Positions 7,757 to 16,521 of a stretch of 64,000 nt of DNA are shown one piece after another. The DNA comes from Oceanobacillus jeddahensis (lineage in GTDB: Bacteria > Bacillota > Bacilli > Bacillales > Amphibacillaceae). Under the pieces are notes generated by a model. That model saw nothing but the letters and a program-made list of their open reading frames with translations, searched no databases and had not been told where the DNA came from. Positions within the stretch are counted from its first letter, which is position 1. Each line of letters begins with the position of its first letter. A program made the position numbers and the translations under genes. The stretch is taken from NCBI RefSeq assembly GCF_000750635.1, contig NZ_CCDM010000001.1, positions 186,001 to 250,000 of the forward strand. Reading direction: 5' to 3'.

Positions 7757-8650
7757 TTGTCTAAAATAACTAAAAAAGTGAAAAGCGCAAAACATGTAAG
7801 TGAATTTGAATCCATTTTTAAGTGTCCTATTTGTGAAGCATCTATGAAAGTATTTGAATTAAAAAGTTTCATTTGCCTAAACAATCATACATTTGATTTC
7901 ACCAAACAAGGATATATTAACTTAACCACACATCCAATAAAAGCGAAGTATAGCAAAGAACTTTTTGAGGCGCGACGGAAACTTATTGCAGAAGATAAAT
8001 TTTTTGAACCTCTTATTCAAGCAATTGCCGAAATTATAAGAAGGCAAGCTGATATAAAAAAAGAATCATTATTGCTACTTGATACAGGATGCGGGGAAGG
8101 TTCACATCTATCTAATGTATGCGAAAAAGTTCGTCCGGACTTTGGAAATACAGTAACAGGAGCAGGAATTGATATTTCTAAAGAAGGTGTATTAGCCGCC
8201 GCTAAGAACTACACTAATCAGATTTGGGCTGTAGCAGACCTTGCCAATACACCGTTTAAGGATAAACAGTTCGATGTTATCCTTGATATCTTGTCACCTT
8301 CTAATTATGCAGAATTTAATAGGCTATTGAGAGCGGATGGCTTAGTTATTAAAGTTGTCCCACGAAGCGGCTATCTAAAAGAAATAAGAGAGGCTTTATT
8401 TGATGAACGGGCGAAGCAGGAGTATTCTAATATAGAGACTGTTGATCGCTTTAACGAAAATTTCCAAAAAGTGGACAGTTTAAGAGTGCAGTATACCAGA
8501 GAGCTTAATAATCTATCTATGCAATCGTTGGTTTTTATGACTCCTTTAACGTGGACAGCTAAAGAGGAAAGAATAAAATTATTTTTAGAAAGAGACTCAG
8601 CTGACATAACCGTGGATTTGGAAATATTAATTGGCAGGAAAACAAATTGA
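7757..8650 (+). CDS. rlmA: RlmA-type 23S rRNA (guanine-N1)-methyltransferase
   Basis: The N-terminal zinc finger (Cys23, Cys26, Cys40, His44 in FKCPICEASM and FICLNNH) and the SAM-binding motif LLLDTGCGEGSHL (about residues 104-116) define the RrmA/RlmA family. These enzymes methylate G745 or G748 in the 23S rRNA exit tunnel. The Gram-positive TlrB type contributes to macrolide resistance. The ORF is open from ATG 7739, but only the TTG at 7757 is correctly spaced from GAGGTG (7745-7750), so the protein has about 297 residues. Expression appears to be controlled by the leader ORF and terminator upstream. Whether it modifies G745 or G748 cannot be told here. Confidence 0.88.
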   Translation: MSKITKKVKSAKHVSEFESIFKCPICEASMKVFELKSFICLNNHTFDFTKQGYINLTTHPIKAKYSKELFEARRKLIAEDKFFEPLIQAIAEIIRRQADIKKESLLLLDTGCGEGSHLSNVCEKVRPDFGNTVTGAGIDISKEGVLAAAKNYTNQIWAVADLANTPFKDKQFDVILDILSPSNYAEFNRLLRADGLVIKVVPRSGYLKEIREALFDERAKQEYSNIETVDRFNENFQKVDSLRVQYTRELNNLSMQSLVFMTPLTWTAKEERIKLFLERDSADITVDLEILIGRKTN

Positions 8651-8685
8651 GTCACAAAATATACTGGCTAAGTTAGCTAAGTAGG

Positions 8686-8714
8686 CGAGGGATTTTTGTC
8701 TCTCGACTGTTTTT
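8686..8714 (+). terminator. Probable terminator
   Basis: A 7-base stem (8686-8692 with 8699-8705, one wobble) is followed by ACTGTTTTT. It should end the methyltransferase transcript. The remaining 280 bases to the next gene hold no gene I can support. Confidence 0.55.
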
Positions 8715-8995
8715 AATCTCTTACTCGTAAGTAAATGAGAATTTTCTAATAAACGAACAAGGTACCTAGCTTTTAGTATTAAATTATTTCATATTTAGCT
8801 AGCAATCCATTCCCGCCTTTTCATTTAATATTGTAAGAAGTTTGGGAAGTGATTAAGCAGATAATGTGCAACATAGATTTTCCCTTGTTTCCGAATACTT
8901 TTTTCATGATGAGGGTATTGTATATTATGGCTAATAAATTCATAAATTTGGTTCTGAATATGAATCCGTATATATAACGAAAGGAGAATCATACC

Positions 8996-10132
8996 TTGAA
9001 CAAAGAAGAACGCATAAAAATCTTACAAGATATCATAAAAATAAAATCAGTAAACGATAATGAATCAGAAGTAGCAGATTACTTAGCAAATCTATTCGAA
9101 AAATATGGGATTGAATCTGAAAAAGTAAAATATAGTGAAGGCCGTGAAAGCTTAGTAGCCGCTTACAAAAAAGGTGATGGTAAAGTATTAGGCATCAGCG
9201 GACACGAAGATGTTGTAGCAGCCGGTGATGAGAGTGAATGGAAATTCCCGCCTTTCTCAGCCGAAATCGATGGGGATAAATTATACGGCCGGGGTTCCAC
9301 AGATATGAAATCTGGTCTGACAGCTCTAGCGATCGCTATGATTGAAGTGAAAGAAGAAAATGCAGATATCAACGGTACTTTGAAATTCATGGCAACGGTT
9401 GGTGAAGAAGTCGGTGAATTAGGTTCGGAACAATTAACGAAAGAAGGTTATGCGGATGATCTGGATGGATTAATTATAGGCGAACCAACCGGCCCAGCAT
9501 TGATTTATACGCATAAAGGGTCCATAAACTATACCATTGTTTCACGTGGAAAATCTGCACACAGCTCCATGCCTAAAGAAGGTATTAACTCCATTGCTAA
9601 TATTAATGAATTTGTGACGCGTGCTAATGCAGAGATGCAAGCAGTCACGGATAAATACAAAAATAATGTATTAGGGGAAACTGCTCATGCTATTACCATC
9701 ATCCATGGTGGAGATCAGGTTAACAGTATTCCAGCTGTGACAACATTACAAGGAAATATTCGTACGATTCCTGAATTTGATAACAGTAAAGTGAAAGCAT
9801 TATTACAAAGTATTGTTGAGGATTTGAATAAAACAGAAGGATTTAACTTAGAGTTAATCATTGATAATGATATTTATCCTGTCAAATCTAATCCGGATTC
9901 TGGATTAATTAAAGCTATCCAGACTGTTTCCAAGCAAGAATTACCTGTGACTGGTATTTCACCGACGACGGATGCAGCTGCATTTACGAAAGCAGACAAT
10001 GATTTTGACCTTGTTATTTACGGTCCTGGTGTTTCAGATTTACCGCATCAGACAGACGAATATGTATCCATTGATAACTATTTAGAAATGATAGACAATT
10101 ACAAAGCAATCTACAAAGAATATTTAAAATAA
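8996..10132 (+). CDS. M20 family ArgE/DapE-type deacylase
   Basis: This 378-residue zinc hydrolase belongs to the ArgE/DapE/CPG2 group. Metal-binding motifs are visible in order: SGHEDVVAAGD, then GRGSTDMKSG (bridging Asp), then GEEVGELGSE, GEPT and the C-terminal PHQTDEY. A dimerisation lid follows the catalytic half (about residues 175-285). It should remove an acyl group from an amino acid or a small peptide. The start is TTG behind AAAGGAG. It is followed by its own terminator. A decayed copy of its last 35 codons and of that terminator lies 8.3 kb downstream at 18421-18584. The substrate is not predictable. Confidence 0.88.
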   Translation: MNKEERIKILQDIIKIKSVNDNESEVADYLANLFEKYGIESEKVKYSEGRESLVAAYKKGDGKVLGISGHEDVVAAGDESEWKFPPFSAEIDGDKLYGRGSTDMKSGLTALAIAMIEVKEENADINGTLKFMATVGEEVGELGSEQLTKEGYADDLDGLIIGEPTGPALIYTHKGSINYTIVSRGKSAHSSMPKEGINSIANINEFVTRANAEMQAVTDKYKNNVLGETAHAITIIHGGDQVNSIPAVTTLQGNIRTIPEFDNSKVKALLQSIVEDLNKTEGFNLELIIDNDIYPVKSNPDSGLIKAIQTVSKQELPVTGISPTTDAAAFTKADNDFDLVIYGPGVSDLPHQTDEYVSIDNYLEMIDNYKAIYKEYLK

Positions 10133-10146
10133 GTTGCTGACTATAA

Positions 10147-10182
10147 AACATCTCAACGAACTATGGTTGAGATGTTTTTTTT
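10147..10182 (+). terminator. Intrinsic terminator of the M20 deacylase
   Basis: AACATCTCAAC (10147-10157) pairs with GTTGAGATGTT and is followed by T8. A diverged copy of this terminator lies at 18552-18584. Confidence 0.9.
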
Positions 10183-10224
10183 GGTCTTATATTCTGAAAT
10201 TTCTCCATTGAATAAAATTTCCCA

Positions 10225-10253
10225 TTGACAGTTTAAAAAAAGTATTTTAACAT
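10225..10253 (+). promoter_or_regulatory. Sigma-A promoter of the IclR-led operon
   Basis: TTGACA (10225-10230), 17 bases, TAACAT (10248-10253). The expected start is near 10260. Confidence 0.7.
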
Positions 10254-10274
10254 TTTTCATATATAGAAAATTAA

Positions 10275-10291
10275 CTTTCACTATATGAAAG
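10275..10291 (+). promoter_or_regulatory. Probable IclR operator
   Basis: CTTTCA-N5-TGAAAG is a perfect inverted repeat just downstream of the promoter and before the iclR start. A related half-palindrome (TTTTCATATATAGAAAA) lies immediately upstream. The position suggests autoregulation by the IclR protein. Confidence 0.55.
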
Positions 10292-10302
10292 TAGGTATGT
10301 AC

Positions 10303-11070
10303 ATGCAATATCAAAATAAAAGCTTAGGGAAATCATTTGATATTATCGAGTCGTTGTGTAGAGAGCCTAAAACTGCTACAGAGTTGTCTATGGAATTAGG
10401 CTTGAACCCAACCACCTTGCACAGGTTTATTATGACATTGCAAGAGATGGGGATTGTGGAGAAGTTAAATGATAATAAACTTCGGATGTCTTATCAATTT
10501 ATTAACTTAGGTAAAATGGCAGAGACCCACTATGATATCGCAGGAGATTCAAAACCATTTTTGGAAGCGCTTGCGAAGGAGTCGGGTGAAAGTGTTCTGA
10601 TTTCAACGTTTCAAAATTTTTCAGTTTCTTATCTATCAAAAGTGGAGAGTTCCCATGCTATCCGAATCGTCCTTGACCCGGGAGATAAAGTTCCCTCCTA
10701 TACAGTAGCTTCAGGGAAATTGTTTTTATCCAGTTTAGATGAGACGCTACTTCATAAATTCCTTGCGAAAGTAAAGCTGGAAAAGAAAACGGAGAACACC
10801 ATTACGACAAAAGAAGCATTGCTGAAAGAGCTTCAAGAGATTAGAGAACGAGGGTATGCCATCGATAATGAAGAATACTTAGTAGGGTTAAAAGGAATGG
10901 CGGCACCGATTTACAATTCTACTGGCAATGTCGTCGCAGCACTTAGTGTAGCCGGGGTAGCTCTAAGACTTGATAATGATAAAACAACCAGCATTGCGGA
11001 AAGGCTCTTGTATTATGCAAATAAGATATCGAATACACTGGGCTGGTTTCCTGAGGAAAGTAATAATTGA
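10303..11070 (+). CDS. IclR family transcriptional regulator
   Basis: An N-terminal winged helix (about residues 1-65, LGKSFDIIESL and the helix-turn-helix TATELSMELGLNPTTLHRFI) precedes an IclR effector domain (KGMAAPIYNSTGNVVAALSVAG near the C-terminus). In-frame starts exist at 10285 and 10297, but ATG 10303 is best spaced from GTAGGT and avoids translating the likely operator. The gene is the first of a co-directional run reaching 18355. IclR proteins often control aromatic or short-chain acid catabolism, so it probably responds to the substrate or a CoA-linked intermediate of the following operon. Confidence 0.9.
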   Translation: MQYQNKSLGKSFDIIESLCREPKTATELSMELGLNPTTLHRFIMTLQEMGIVEKLNDNKLRMSYQFINLGKMAETHYDIAGDSKPFLEALAKESGESVLISTFQNFSVSYLSKVESSHAIRIVLDPGDKVPSYTVASGKLFLSSLDETLLHKFLAKVKLEKKTENTITTKEALLKELQEIRERGYAIDNEEYLVGLKGMAAPIYNSTGNVVAALSVAGVALRLDNDKTTSIAERLLYYANKISNTLGWFPEESNN

Positions 11071-11100
11071 TGAACTAAAATAAGAATTGGAGTGAAGAAC

Positions 11101-11874
11101 ATGTCAACATTAAAAGGAAATGTATCGATCATTACAGGTGCTTCGAGAGGGATAGGGGCTGCCTCCGCTATAGCTTTAGCAAAAGAAGGCTCACACGTCG
11201 TTTTAGTGGATATTTTACCATGTGATGAGACGAAAAAAACGATATCAGAATTAACGGAGAGCAGTGAAACAATCGTAATGAATGCTTCTATTGATATAAA
11301 AAACCGTAACGAGGTTCATCAATTAATGAAAGACGTCTATGACAGATTTAACCGGATTGATGTTGTGGTGAACAATGCAGGTACTTGCTCAAGATTGGAT
11401 CTAGAAAACATGACGGATGAAATATGGGATCGAGATATTAATACCAACCTGCGAGGCACATTTTTAATGACCCAAGAAGCAATTTATCCATATATGAAAA
11501 ATCAGGGACATGGAAAAATAATTAATGTCAGCTCCATTTCAGGAATAATGGGCGGGCCATTTGCTTTTAGTAATGGGGAAAAATCAGAACGTTCAGGTCC
11601 AGCTTATGCTGCTTCCAAAGGTGGCGTAATCGCCCTCACCAAGTGGATCGCAAAAGAAGTTGGAGAACTTGGAATTACGTGCAACAGTATTGCTCCAGGG
11701 CCGGTAGAAACAGAGATTACGAAAGGGCTCAATTATCCATTAGAAAATCAGGTCGTTAAAAGAATGGGAAGACCGGAAGACATTGCAGGAGCGGTAGTCT
11801 ATTTTGCTTCTGCCCATTCAGACTATGTGACTGGAGAAGTATTAAAGGTTTGTGGGGGATCAGCAATCGGGTAA
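11101..11874 (+). CDS. SDR family NAD(P)-dependent oxidoreductase
   Basis: This is a classical short-chain dehydrogenase of about 257 residues, with the cofactor motif TGASRGIG, the NNAG motif, the catalytic serine in NVSSIS and the YAASK active-site pair. The C-terminal half (APGPVETEI, YVTGEVLKVCGG) is typical of FabG-like enzymes. A GTG at 11092 overlaps the ribosome binding site, so ATG 11101 behind GGAGTG is preferred. It lies 30 bases after iclR and starts the metabolic part of the operon. It may oxidise a hydroxy-acid or hydroxyacyl-CoA intermediate. The substrate is not known. Confidence 0.88.
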   Translation: MSTLKGNVSIITGASRGIGAASAIALAKEGSHVVLVDILPCDETKKTISELTESSETIVMNASIDIKNRNEVHQLMKDVYDRFNRIDVVVNNAGTCSRLDLENMTDEIWDRDINTNLRGTFLMTQEAIYPYMKNQGHGKIINVSSISGIMGGPFAFSNGEKSERSGPAYAASKGGVIALTKWIAKEVGELGITCNSIAPGPVETEITKGLNYPLENQVVKRMGRPEDIAGAVVYFASAHSDYVTGEVLKVCGGSAIG

Positions 11875-11907
11875 TTTATCAAATTCTGTTTAGTATGGGG
11901 GTTTATT

Positions 11908-12372
11908 ATGTCTGTTAAATCAACGAGTACTAATCAAGTTATTTATGGCGCATTAGGTTGTGGAGAAGACCTGATGGAAGGAATCATCAGAATCTGTAAG
12001 GAAAACAACTTAAATTCTGGGATGGTTACATGTATTGGATCTTTAGATGAAGTGGGTTTTACAGTGTTTAAACTAAATTCAGAAAATCAACTGGATGGCT
12101 ACGCAGAACCGACCATCATTAAAGAACCTGTGGAATTAATTCAAGCAACAGGTTTTGTATGTATTGATGAAAACGGAGAACATGACTTGCACATGCATGG
12201 AATGATAGAAAGGATGGATTCAACCATACAAGCCGGACATTTTTTAAGAGGCTATAATAAAGTTTGTGTGACGGTTGAATTAACGATTGTTGCATCGCCA
12301 GAAGTTACAGCTTATAGAAGATACAATGATTCACTTGGCTATAAGGTTATTCAGTTTGAAGATTCTATTTGA
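11908..12372 (+). CDS. PPC (DUF296) domain protein
   Basis: The 154-residue protein matches the PPC/DUF296 fold. It has the opening GCGEDLMEGI, a central beta-strand region and the closing HMHG and GHFLRGYNKVCVTVELTI. In plants this domain is joined to AT-hooks in DNA-binding AHL proteins. Bacterial stand-alone forms are small trimers of uncertain role with conserved histidines (here in LHMHGMI) that could bind metal. No DNA-binding motif is present. It sits between the dehydrogenase and the acyl-CoA synthetase, 19 bases before the latter, so it is probably part of the catabolic pathway. Confidence 0.8.
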   Translation: MSVKSTSTNQVIYGALGCGEDLMEGIIRICKENNLNSGMVTCIGSLDEVGFTVFKLNSENQLDGYAEPTIIKEPVELIQATGFVCIDENGEHDLHMHGMIERMDSTIQAGHFLRGYNKVCVTVELTIVASPEVTAYRRYNDSLGYKVIQFEDSI

Positions 12373-12390
12373 TGACTAAGGGAGGTACCC

Positions 12391-13875
12391 ATGATGATAA
12401 CATTATCTCAATTAGCAAAGAAAGCGTTTACGCAACATGCCGATAAGGTAGCAGTAGCTGATAAGTATAAGGAATTAAGTTATAAGGAGCTGAAAGAACA
12501 TTCCTGTCAATTAGCGAATGCATTAATTAGTGAAGGTTTAAGAAAAGGAGATCGTGTGGCTATCCTGTCTACGAATCGAGCAGAGCATATCATGATCGAT
12601 CTCGCGATAGCGATGACCGGGCTGATCAAAGTACCCATAAACACCAAATTACATCCAAGAGAAACGGAATATATACTTAACGATTCGAATGCAAAGTTGT
12701 TACTTGGTGAAAAACATTTAACCGATAAAATCAATTATAATGGCAAAGTGGTTACATTTGAGGGTCAATTCACATCCTTTATTAAAGATGAGAATTCTGA
12801 ATATCCGGATATTTCCGTTTTTGAAAGTGACCCTTTTGCAATTATGTACACTTCGGGAACAACAGGAAAACCCAAAGGTGCTGTATTATCACATCAAGCG
12901 ATGGTAGCCTCCGCGCAGTCTCTAATGATGGCATGTGAGATAAGCTATGATGATACAATCGGACATGTAGCTCCATTAACCCATGGCAGTAATTTCTTAG
13001 CACAATGTGCCATTTTCTTTGGCCTGAAGCAGGTTATTTTTGATAAATTTGAACCTGGAAAATTTATTGATGATCTGGAACGTGAAAAGGTTACTGTTAT
13101 TTTTATGGTTCCCACTATCGTAAATCTTATGGTGATGGATGATCATTTTGATGCGCATAAACTTAGATATGTTAAATCGATCAATATGGCTGGAGCACCA
13201 ATAGCTGCAGAAAAATTGCGATATGCCTTGGATAAATTAGGACCAATATTTGCGGAAACGTATGGACTGGTAGAAGCACCGATGGCGATAACAATCATGC
13301 CAAAAGCAAAGCTGCCAAATTACTTATCCTCATGTGGCGCGGAAGGACCGATGGTTGAAATGGTACTTCGTGATGAAGACGGAAGTGCAGTCGCACAAGG
13401 AGAGGTAGGAGAAGTAACTTGTCGGGGACCTCTGGTGATGGATAAGTATTGGAATAATGAGAAAGCCACCAATGAATCAATAAAAGATGGTTGGTTTTAC
13501 ACCGGAGACCTTGGTTGGATTGATGCATATGGCCATTTAAATCTTATCGATAGAAAAAAAGATATTATCATAAGTGGCGGGATGAATATTTATCCGAGGG
13601 AAGTAGAGGAAGTATTAAATTTACACGGTGCTGTAAAAGAAGTTTGTGTATTCGGTGTCCCGAACGACAAATGGGGTGAATCTGTTTACGCACATGTTGT
13701 ATTAAAAAATGATTCTGAAATAGCTTCCCAGGAGTTAATCGAACATTGTAAAGAGCACATGGCAAGCTATAAAAAACCATCACATATAGAAATTGTTTCA
13801 GAACTGCCAAAGAGCCCTTACGGAAAAGTATTACGAAGAGAGTTGAAAGAAGAATATCAGGAAGGTGTGACATAA
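12391..13875 (+). CDS. Acyl-CoA synthetase (AMP-forming)
   Basis: This is a 494-residue class I adenylate-forming enzyme. The P-loop-like motif YTSGTTGKPKGAV, the ETYGLVEAP region, the YTGDLGWID motif, the hinge DRKKDIIISGG and the C-terminal catalytic Lys in SPYGKVLRREL are all present. It activates a carboxylic acid to its CoA thioester using ATP. Two adjacent ATG codons follow GGGAGGT, and the second is better spaced. It is followed without a gap by the thiolase gene. With the TRAP transporter downstream, the likely job is activation of an imported acid. Chain length and type cannot be told. Confidence 0.92.
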   Translation: MMITLSQLAKKAFTQHADKVAVADKYKELSYKELKEHSCQLANALISEGLRKGDRVAILSTNRAEHIMIDLAIAMTGLIKVPINTKLHPRETEYILNDSNAKLLLGEKHLTDKINYNGKVVTFEGQFTSFIKDENSEYPDISVFESDPFAIMYTSGTTGKPKGAVLSHQAMVASAQSLMMACEISYDDTIGHVAPLTHGSNFLAQCAIFFGLKQVIFDKFEPGKFIDDLEREKVTVIFMVPTIVNLMVMDDHFDAHKLRYVKSINMAGAPIAAEKLRYALDKLGPIFAETYGLVEAPMAITIMPKAKLPNYLSSCGAEGPMVEMVLRDEDGSAVAQGEVGEVTCRGPLVMDKYWNNEKATNESIKDGWFYTGDLGWIDAYGHLNLIDRKKDIIISGGMNIYPREVEEVLNLHGAVKEVCVFGVPNDKWGESVYAHVVLKNDSEIASQELIEHCKEHMASYKKPSHIEIVSELPKSPYGKVLRRELKEEYQEGVT

Positions 13876-15015
13876 ATGGTGCGTGTAGCAGTAACCGGTT
13901 CAGGTATTACTCATTTTGGAAAGCGTCATGAATCTCTTAAATCCCTTCTTTTAAATGCCTGCCGCCAAGCTTTGGTAGAGGCTGGGAAACCTAAGGTAGA
14001 TGCAGTCATGGTTGGGAACTTTATAGGAGGCCCATTAGAACAGCAGGAGATATTGGGGAGTATTTTGGTTTCAGAACTTGGATTAGGGCATATTCCTGCT
14101 ATGAAAACAGAAGGTGCATGTGCTTCAGGAGGAATTGCTTTTCGCCAGGCATACCAACTGATTAAAGCTGGAGAATACGATACGGTATTGGTCGCAGGTG
14201 GAGAGAAAATGACACATATGCAAACGAATCAAGTCATCTCCGCTGTTAATTACGCAATGGATAACAGTACGATGGAATCTAAAACAGGTATCACATTTCC
14301 AGGTTACTTTGGAGTCGTTGCTAATCGATATATGTATGAATATGGGGCAACGAAAAAACACTTGGCAATGGTTGCTCAAAAAAATAGGAATTATGCCATA
14401 AATAATCCGATTTCTCAGTTTAAAAGTGCGGTTTCATTAGAGGAAATTTTAGAAGCAAGAATGATTACAGAGCCGTTAGGATTATTTGATTGTTCTCCAA
14501 TCTCTGATGGTGCCGCTGCTGTTGTATTGCAGCGTAAAGCTGACGACGGTGTGGAAGTATTGGCCTCTGGGCAGGCTTCAGGAACGCCTATCATGCAAGA
14601 AGTGGAAGACTTAACCAGAATTACTGCTACACAGAAGGCCGCAGAGCAAGCCTATACCAATGCTTCTCTAGGACCGGATGATGTTGATGTTGTGGAATTA
14701 CACGATTGTTTCTCGATGACAGAAATTATTGCCATAGAGGAATTAGGCTTCTTCGAAAGAGGAAAAGGATTTGAAGCAATTGAACAAAAATGGACTGCCC
14801 ACGGCGGGAAAGTACCAGTAAATACAAGCGGAGGATTATTATCTAAAGGGCATCCTATCGGAGCAACAGGGATTGCACAAATTGTTCAAGTGGTAGATCA
14901 ATTAAGAGGTACAGCATGTAATCAGGTTGATAATGCACGGATTGGTTTGGCTCAAAATTTAGGTGGTACAGGAGCATATTCTATTGTTCATTTGTTTAAA
15001 AAGGAGGGAGCTTAG
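13876..15015 (+). CDS. Thiolase family protein (SCP2-thiolase-like)
   Basis: The 379-residue protein has the nucleophile Cys82 in GACASGG and the catalytic His326 in GHPIGATG. The usual third active-site Cys is replaced by Asn361 in NLGGTGA, as in SCP-x type thiolases. It should cleave a 3-ketoacyl-CoA to acetyl- or propionyl-CoA plus a shortened acyl-CoA. The ATG directly follows the stop codon of the acyl-CoA synthetase, and the OB-fold partner gene follows directly after its own stop. Thiolases of this group often need the small DUF35 protein as a partner, and the gene pair here fits that. Confidence 0.9.
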   Translation: MVRVAVTGSGITHFGKRHESLKSLLLNACRQALVEAGKPKVDAVMVGNFIGGPLEQQEILGSILVSELGLGHIPAMKTEGACASGGIAFRQAYQLIKAGEYDTVLVAGGEKMTHMQTNQVISAVNYAMDNSTMESKTGITFPGYFGVVANRYMYEYGATKKHLAMVAQKNRNYAINNPISQFKSAVSLEEILEARMITEPLGLFDCSPISDGAAAVVLQRKADDGVEVLASGQASGTPIMQEVEDLTRITATQKAAEQAYTNASLGPDDVDVVELHDCFSMTEIIAIEELGFFERGKGFEAIEQKWTAHGGKVPVNTSGGLLSKGHPIGATGIAQIVQVVDQLRGTACNQVDNARIGLAQNLGGTGAYSIVHLFKKEGA

Positions 15016-15333
15016 ATGAATATTGCTATTTCACAATGCTCCAATTGCCAATGGGAGTGGGTAGGCGAAAAACTATACTGCCCCAAATGTTTAAGCGATG
15101 ATTATGTGATCATAGAATCAGACGGAGTTGGAACGGTATACTCTCATACAACCATTCACGCGGCCCCTGATAAGTATAAAGATTTGGCACCATACACCAT
15201 CGCGCTTGTAGATATGACAGAAAAAATCCGATTATCTACTAGAAGTCTTAATGAAAGTATATCGATTGGAGATACCGTTCAGATTACGGAGATAAAGAAT
15301 GGAGCCTATATAGTAGATAAGGTTGAATCTTGA
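15016..15333 (+). CDS. Zn-ribbon OB-fold protein (DUF35), thiolase partner
   Basis: The 105-residue protein has a rubredoxin-like zinc ribbon (Cys8, Cys11, Cys22, Cys25) followed by an OB-fold (GVGTVYSHTTIH to the C-terminus). Such proteins bind acyl-CoA and form complexes with SCP2-type thiolases or hydratases. The ATG follows the thiolase stop with the ribosome binding site AAGGAGGGA inside the thiolase gene, so the two are translationally linked. A hairpin downstream (15394-15426) separates it from the TRAP genes. Confidence 0.88.
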   Translation: MNIAISQCSNCQWEWVGEKLYCPKCLSDDYVIIESDGVGTVYSHTTIHAAPDKYKDLAPYTIALVDMTEKIRLSTRSLNESISIGDTVQITEIKNGAYIVDKVES

Positions 15334-15393
15334 TCTAGCAGATAAATAGATTCCATGCTAATCGAATCGCTAGAAAAACATGTATAAAAAGTA

Positions 15394-15426
15394 TAAAGGT
15401 GAGTACTTCTAGGTAACTCACCTTTA
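15394..15426 (+). terminator. Intercistronic hairpin
   Basis: A perfect 11-base stem (TAAAGGTGAGT, 15394-15404, with 15416-15426) lies between the enzyme genes and the TRAP genes. There is no long T-run, so it may be a weak terminator or an RNA-processing or stability element. Confidence 0.5.
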
Positions 15427-15489
15427 ATCTCCATAGCAAGTCATAAAATGTAACCGCTTTATCAGAAATGAAGATGTGAGGTGACAGAT

Positions 15490-16521
15490 ATGCTAAAAAA
15501 AGTTTTTATATTAAAGGTCTTTGTTTGTTGCATTGTATTTATTGCTGGATGCGGGGCAAATGCAACACCCGGAGAGGACGTGCATGAATGGAAAATGACT
15601 ATTACCGTTGGGCAAGGATCAACTTGGTATGAAGGAGCAATAAAATTTGCAGAAGATTTAGAAAGAGAAAGCGGAGGGCGTTTATCCATTGATGTATATA
15701 CAAATGAACAGCTGTCGGCAGGAAATCCGGAAGCTGGTGTAGAGCAATTAATGGATGGACTAAAAGATTTTTCTTATAACTCGAGCATTATTTATGCTGG
15801 GATCGATCCAAGGTTCGGTGTCTTAAGCGCTCCTTTTTTAATTAATGATATTAATGATGCAGAGCGTGTATTGAACGGCGAGAGTGGAGAGATTATTGAA
15901 GACATGTTAAGGGAAAGAGGCGTGGAACCGCTTGGTTTTGCAGAAAGCGGCTTTCGACAAATTACCAACGATACGCAGCCGATTAGAAGCCCGGAGGATC
16001 TAGATCATCTTAAAATTCGGATACCAAGTATGGGGGTTTTTACAAATCTTTACCGGACACAAGATGCCGATCCGATTACAATGGCATTTTCAGAAGTGTA
16101 CACCGCCTTGCAGCAGGGCACGATAGATGGTCAAGAGAATCCTGTTGACGTTACCTATTCTTCTGGCTTGGAAGAGGTTCAGCAATATATGACAATGTGG
16201 AACTACGTATATGATGCTTTGATATTAGGAATGAATAAAGAGTTGTACGATTCTTTGTCTGAAGAAGATCAAGCGTTAATTAAAAGGGTAGCAGCGGAAG
16301 CAAATGAGTATCAAATTGCTTTAACAAGAGAGAAGGAGGAAGAACAGTTAGCCGAGCTTGAAGAAAAAGGCATGGAGATCTATTATCCTTCCGAATCAGA
16401 GATCGAGGAATTCAGAACGAGCTCTCAACCAGTTTACGATTATTTTGAGGACGTATGGGGAGCTGATCATCTAGAAACGTTTCAAAGGGAAGCGGATGGA
16501 AGCGGGGAGATGGATGAATGA
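15490..16521 (+). CDS. TRAP transporter substrate-binding lipoprotein (DctP type)
   Basis: The signal peptide ends in the lipobox IAGC, so the protein should be membrane-anchored outside the cell, as usual in Gram-positives. The rest is a DctP-type solute receptor, with the conserved Arg in DHLKIRIPSMG that salt-bridges a substrate carboxylate and the family motif ALQQGTIDGQENP. It would capture an organic acid. A GTG at 15481 overlaps the GAGGTGA ribosome binding site, so ATG 15490 is preferred. Its stop overlaps the start of the small membrane subunit by 4 bases. Confidence 0.9.
   Translation: MLKKVFILKVFVCCIVFIAGCGANATPGEDVHEWKMTITVGQGSTWYEGAIKFAEDLERESGGRLSIDVYTNEQLSAGNPEAGVEQLMDGLKDFSYNSSIIYAGIDPRFGVLSAPFLINDINDAERVLNGESGEIIEDMLRERGVEPLGFAESGFRQITNDTQPIRSPEDLDHLKIRIPSMGVFTNLYRTQDADPITMAFSEVYTALQQGTIDGQENPVDVTYSSGLEEVQQYMTMWNYVYDALILGMNKELYDSLSEEDQALIKRVAAEANEYQIALTREKEEEQLAELEEKGMEIYYPSESEIEEFRTSSQPVYDYFEDVWGADHLETFQREADGSGEMDE

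Noticed and set aside
10285-10302. ATG 10285 as iclR start
   Set aside because: It overlaps the CTTTCA-N5-TGAAAG palindrome and has no ribosome binding site, while ATG 10303 has one.
15394-15426. Operon end before the TRAP genes
   Set aside because: The hairpin lacks a T-run, and no clear promoter was found between it and the TRAP receptor gene. One operon is more likely, with uncertainty.
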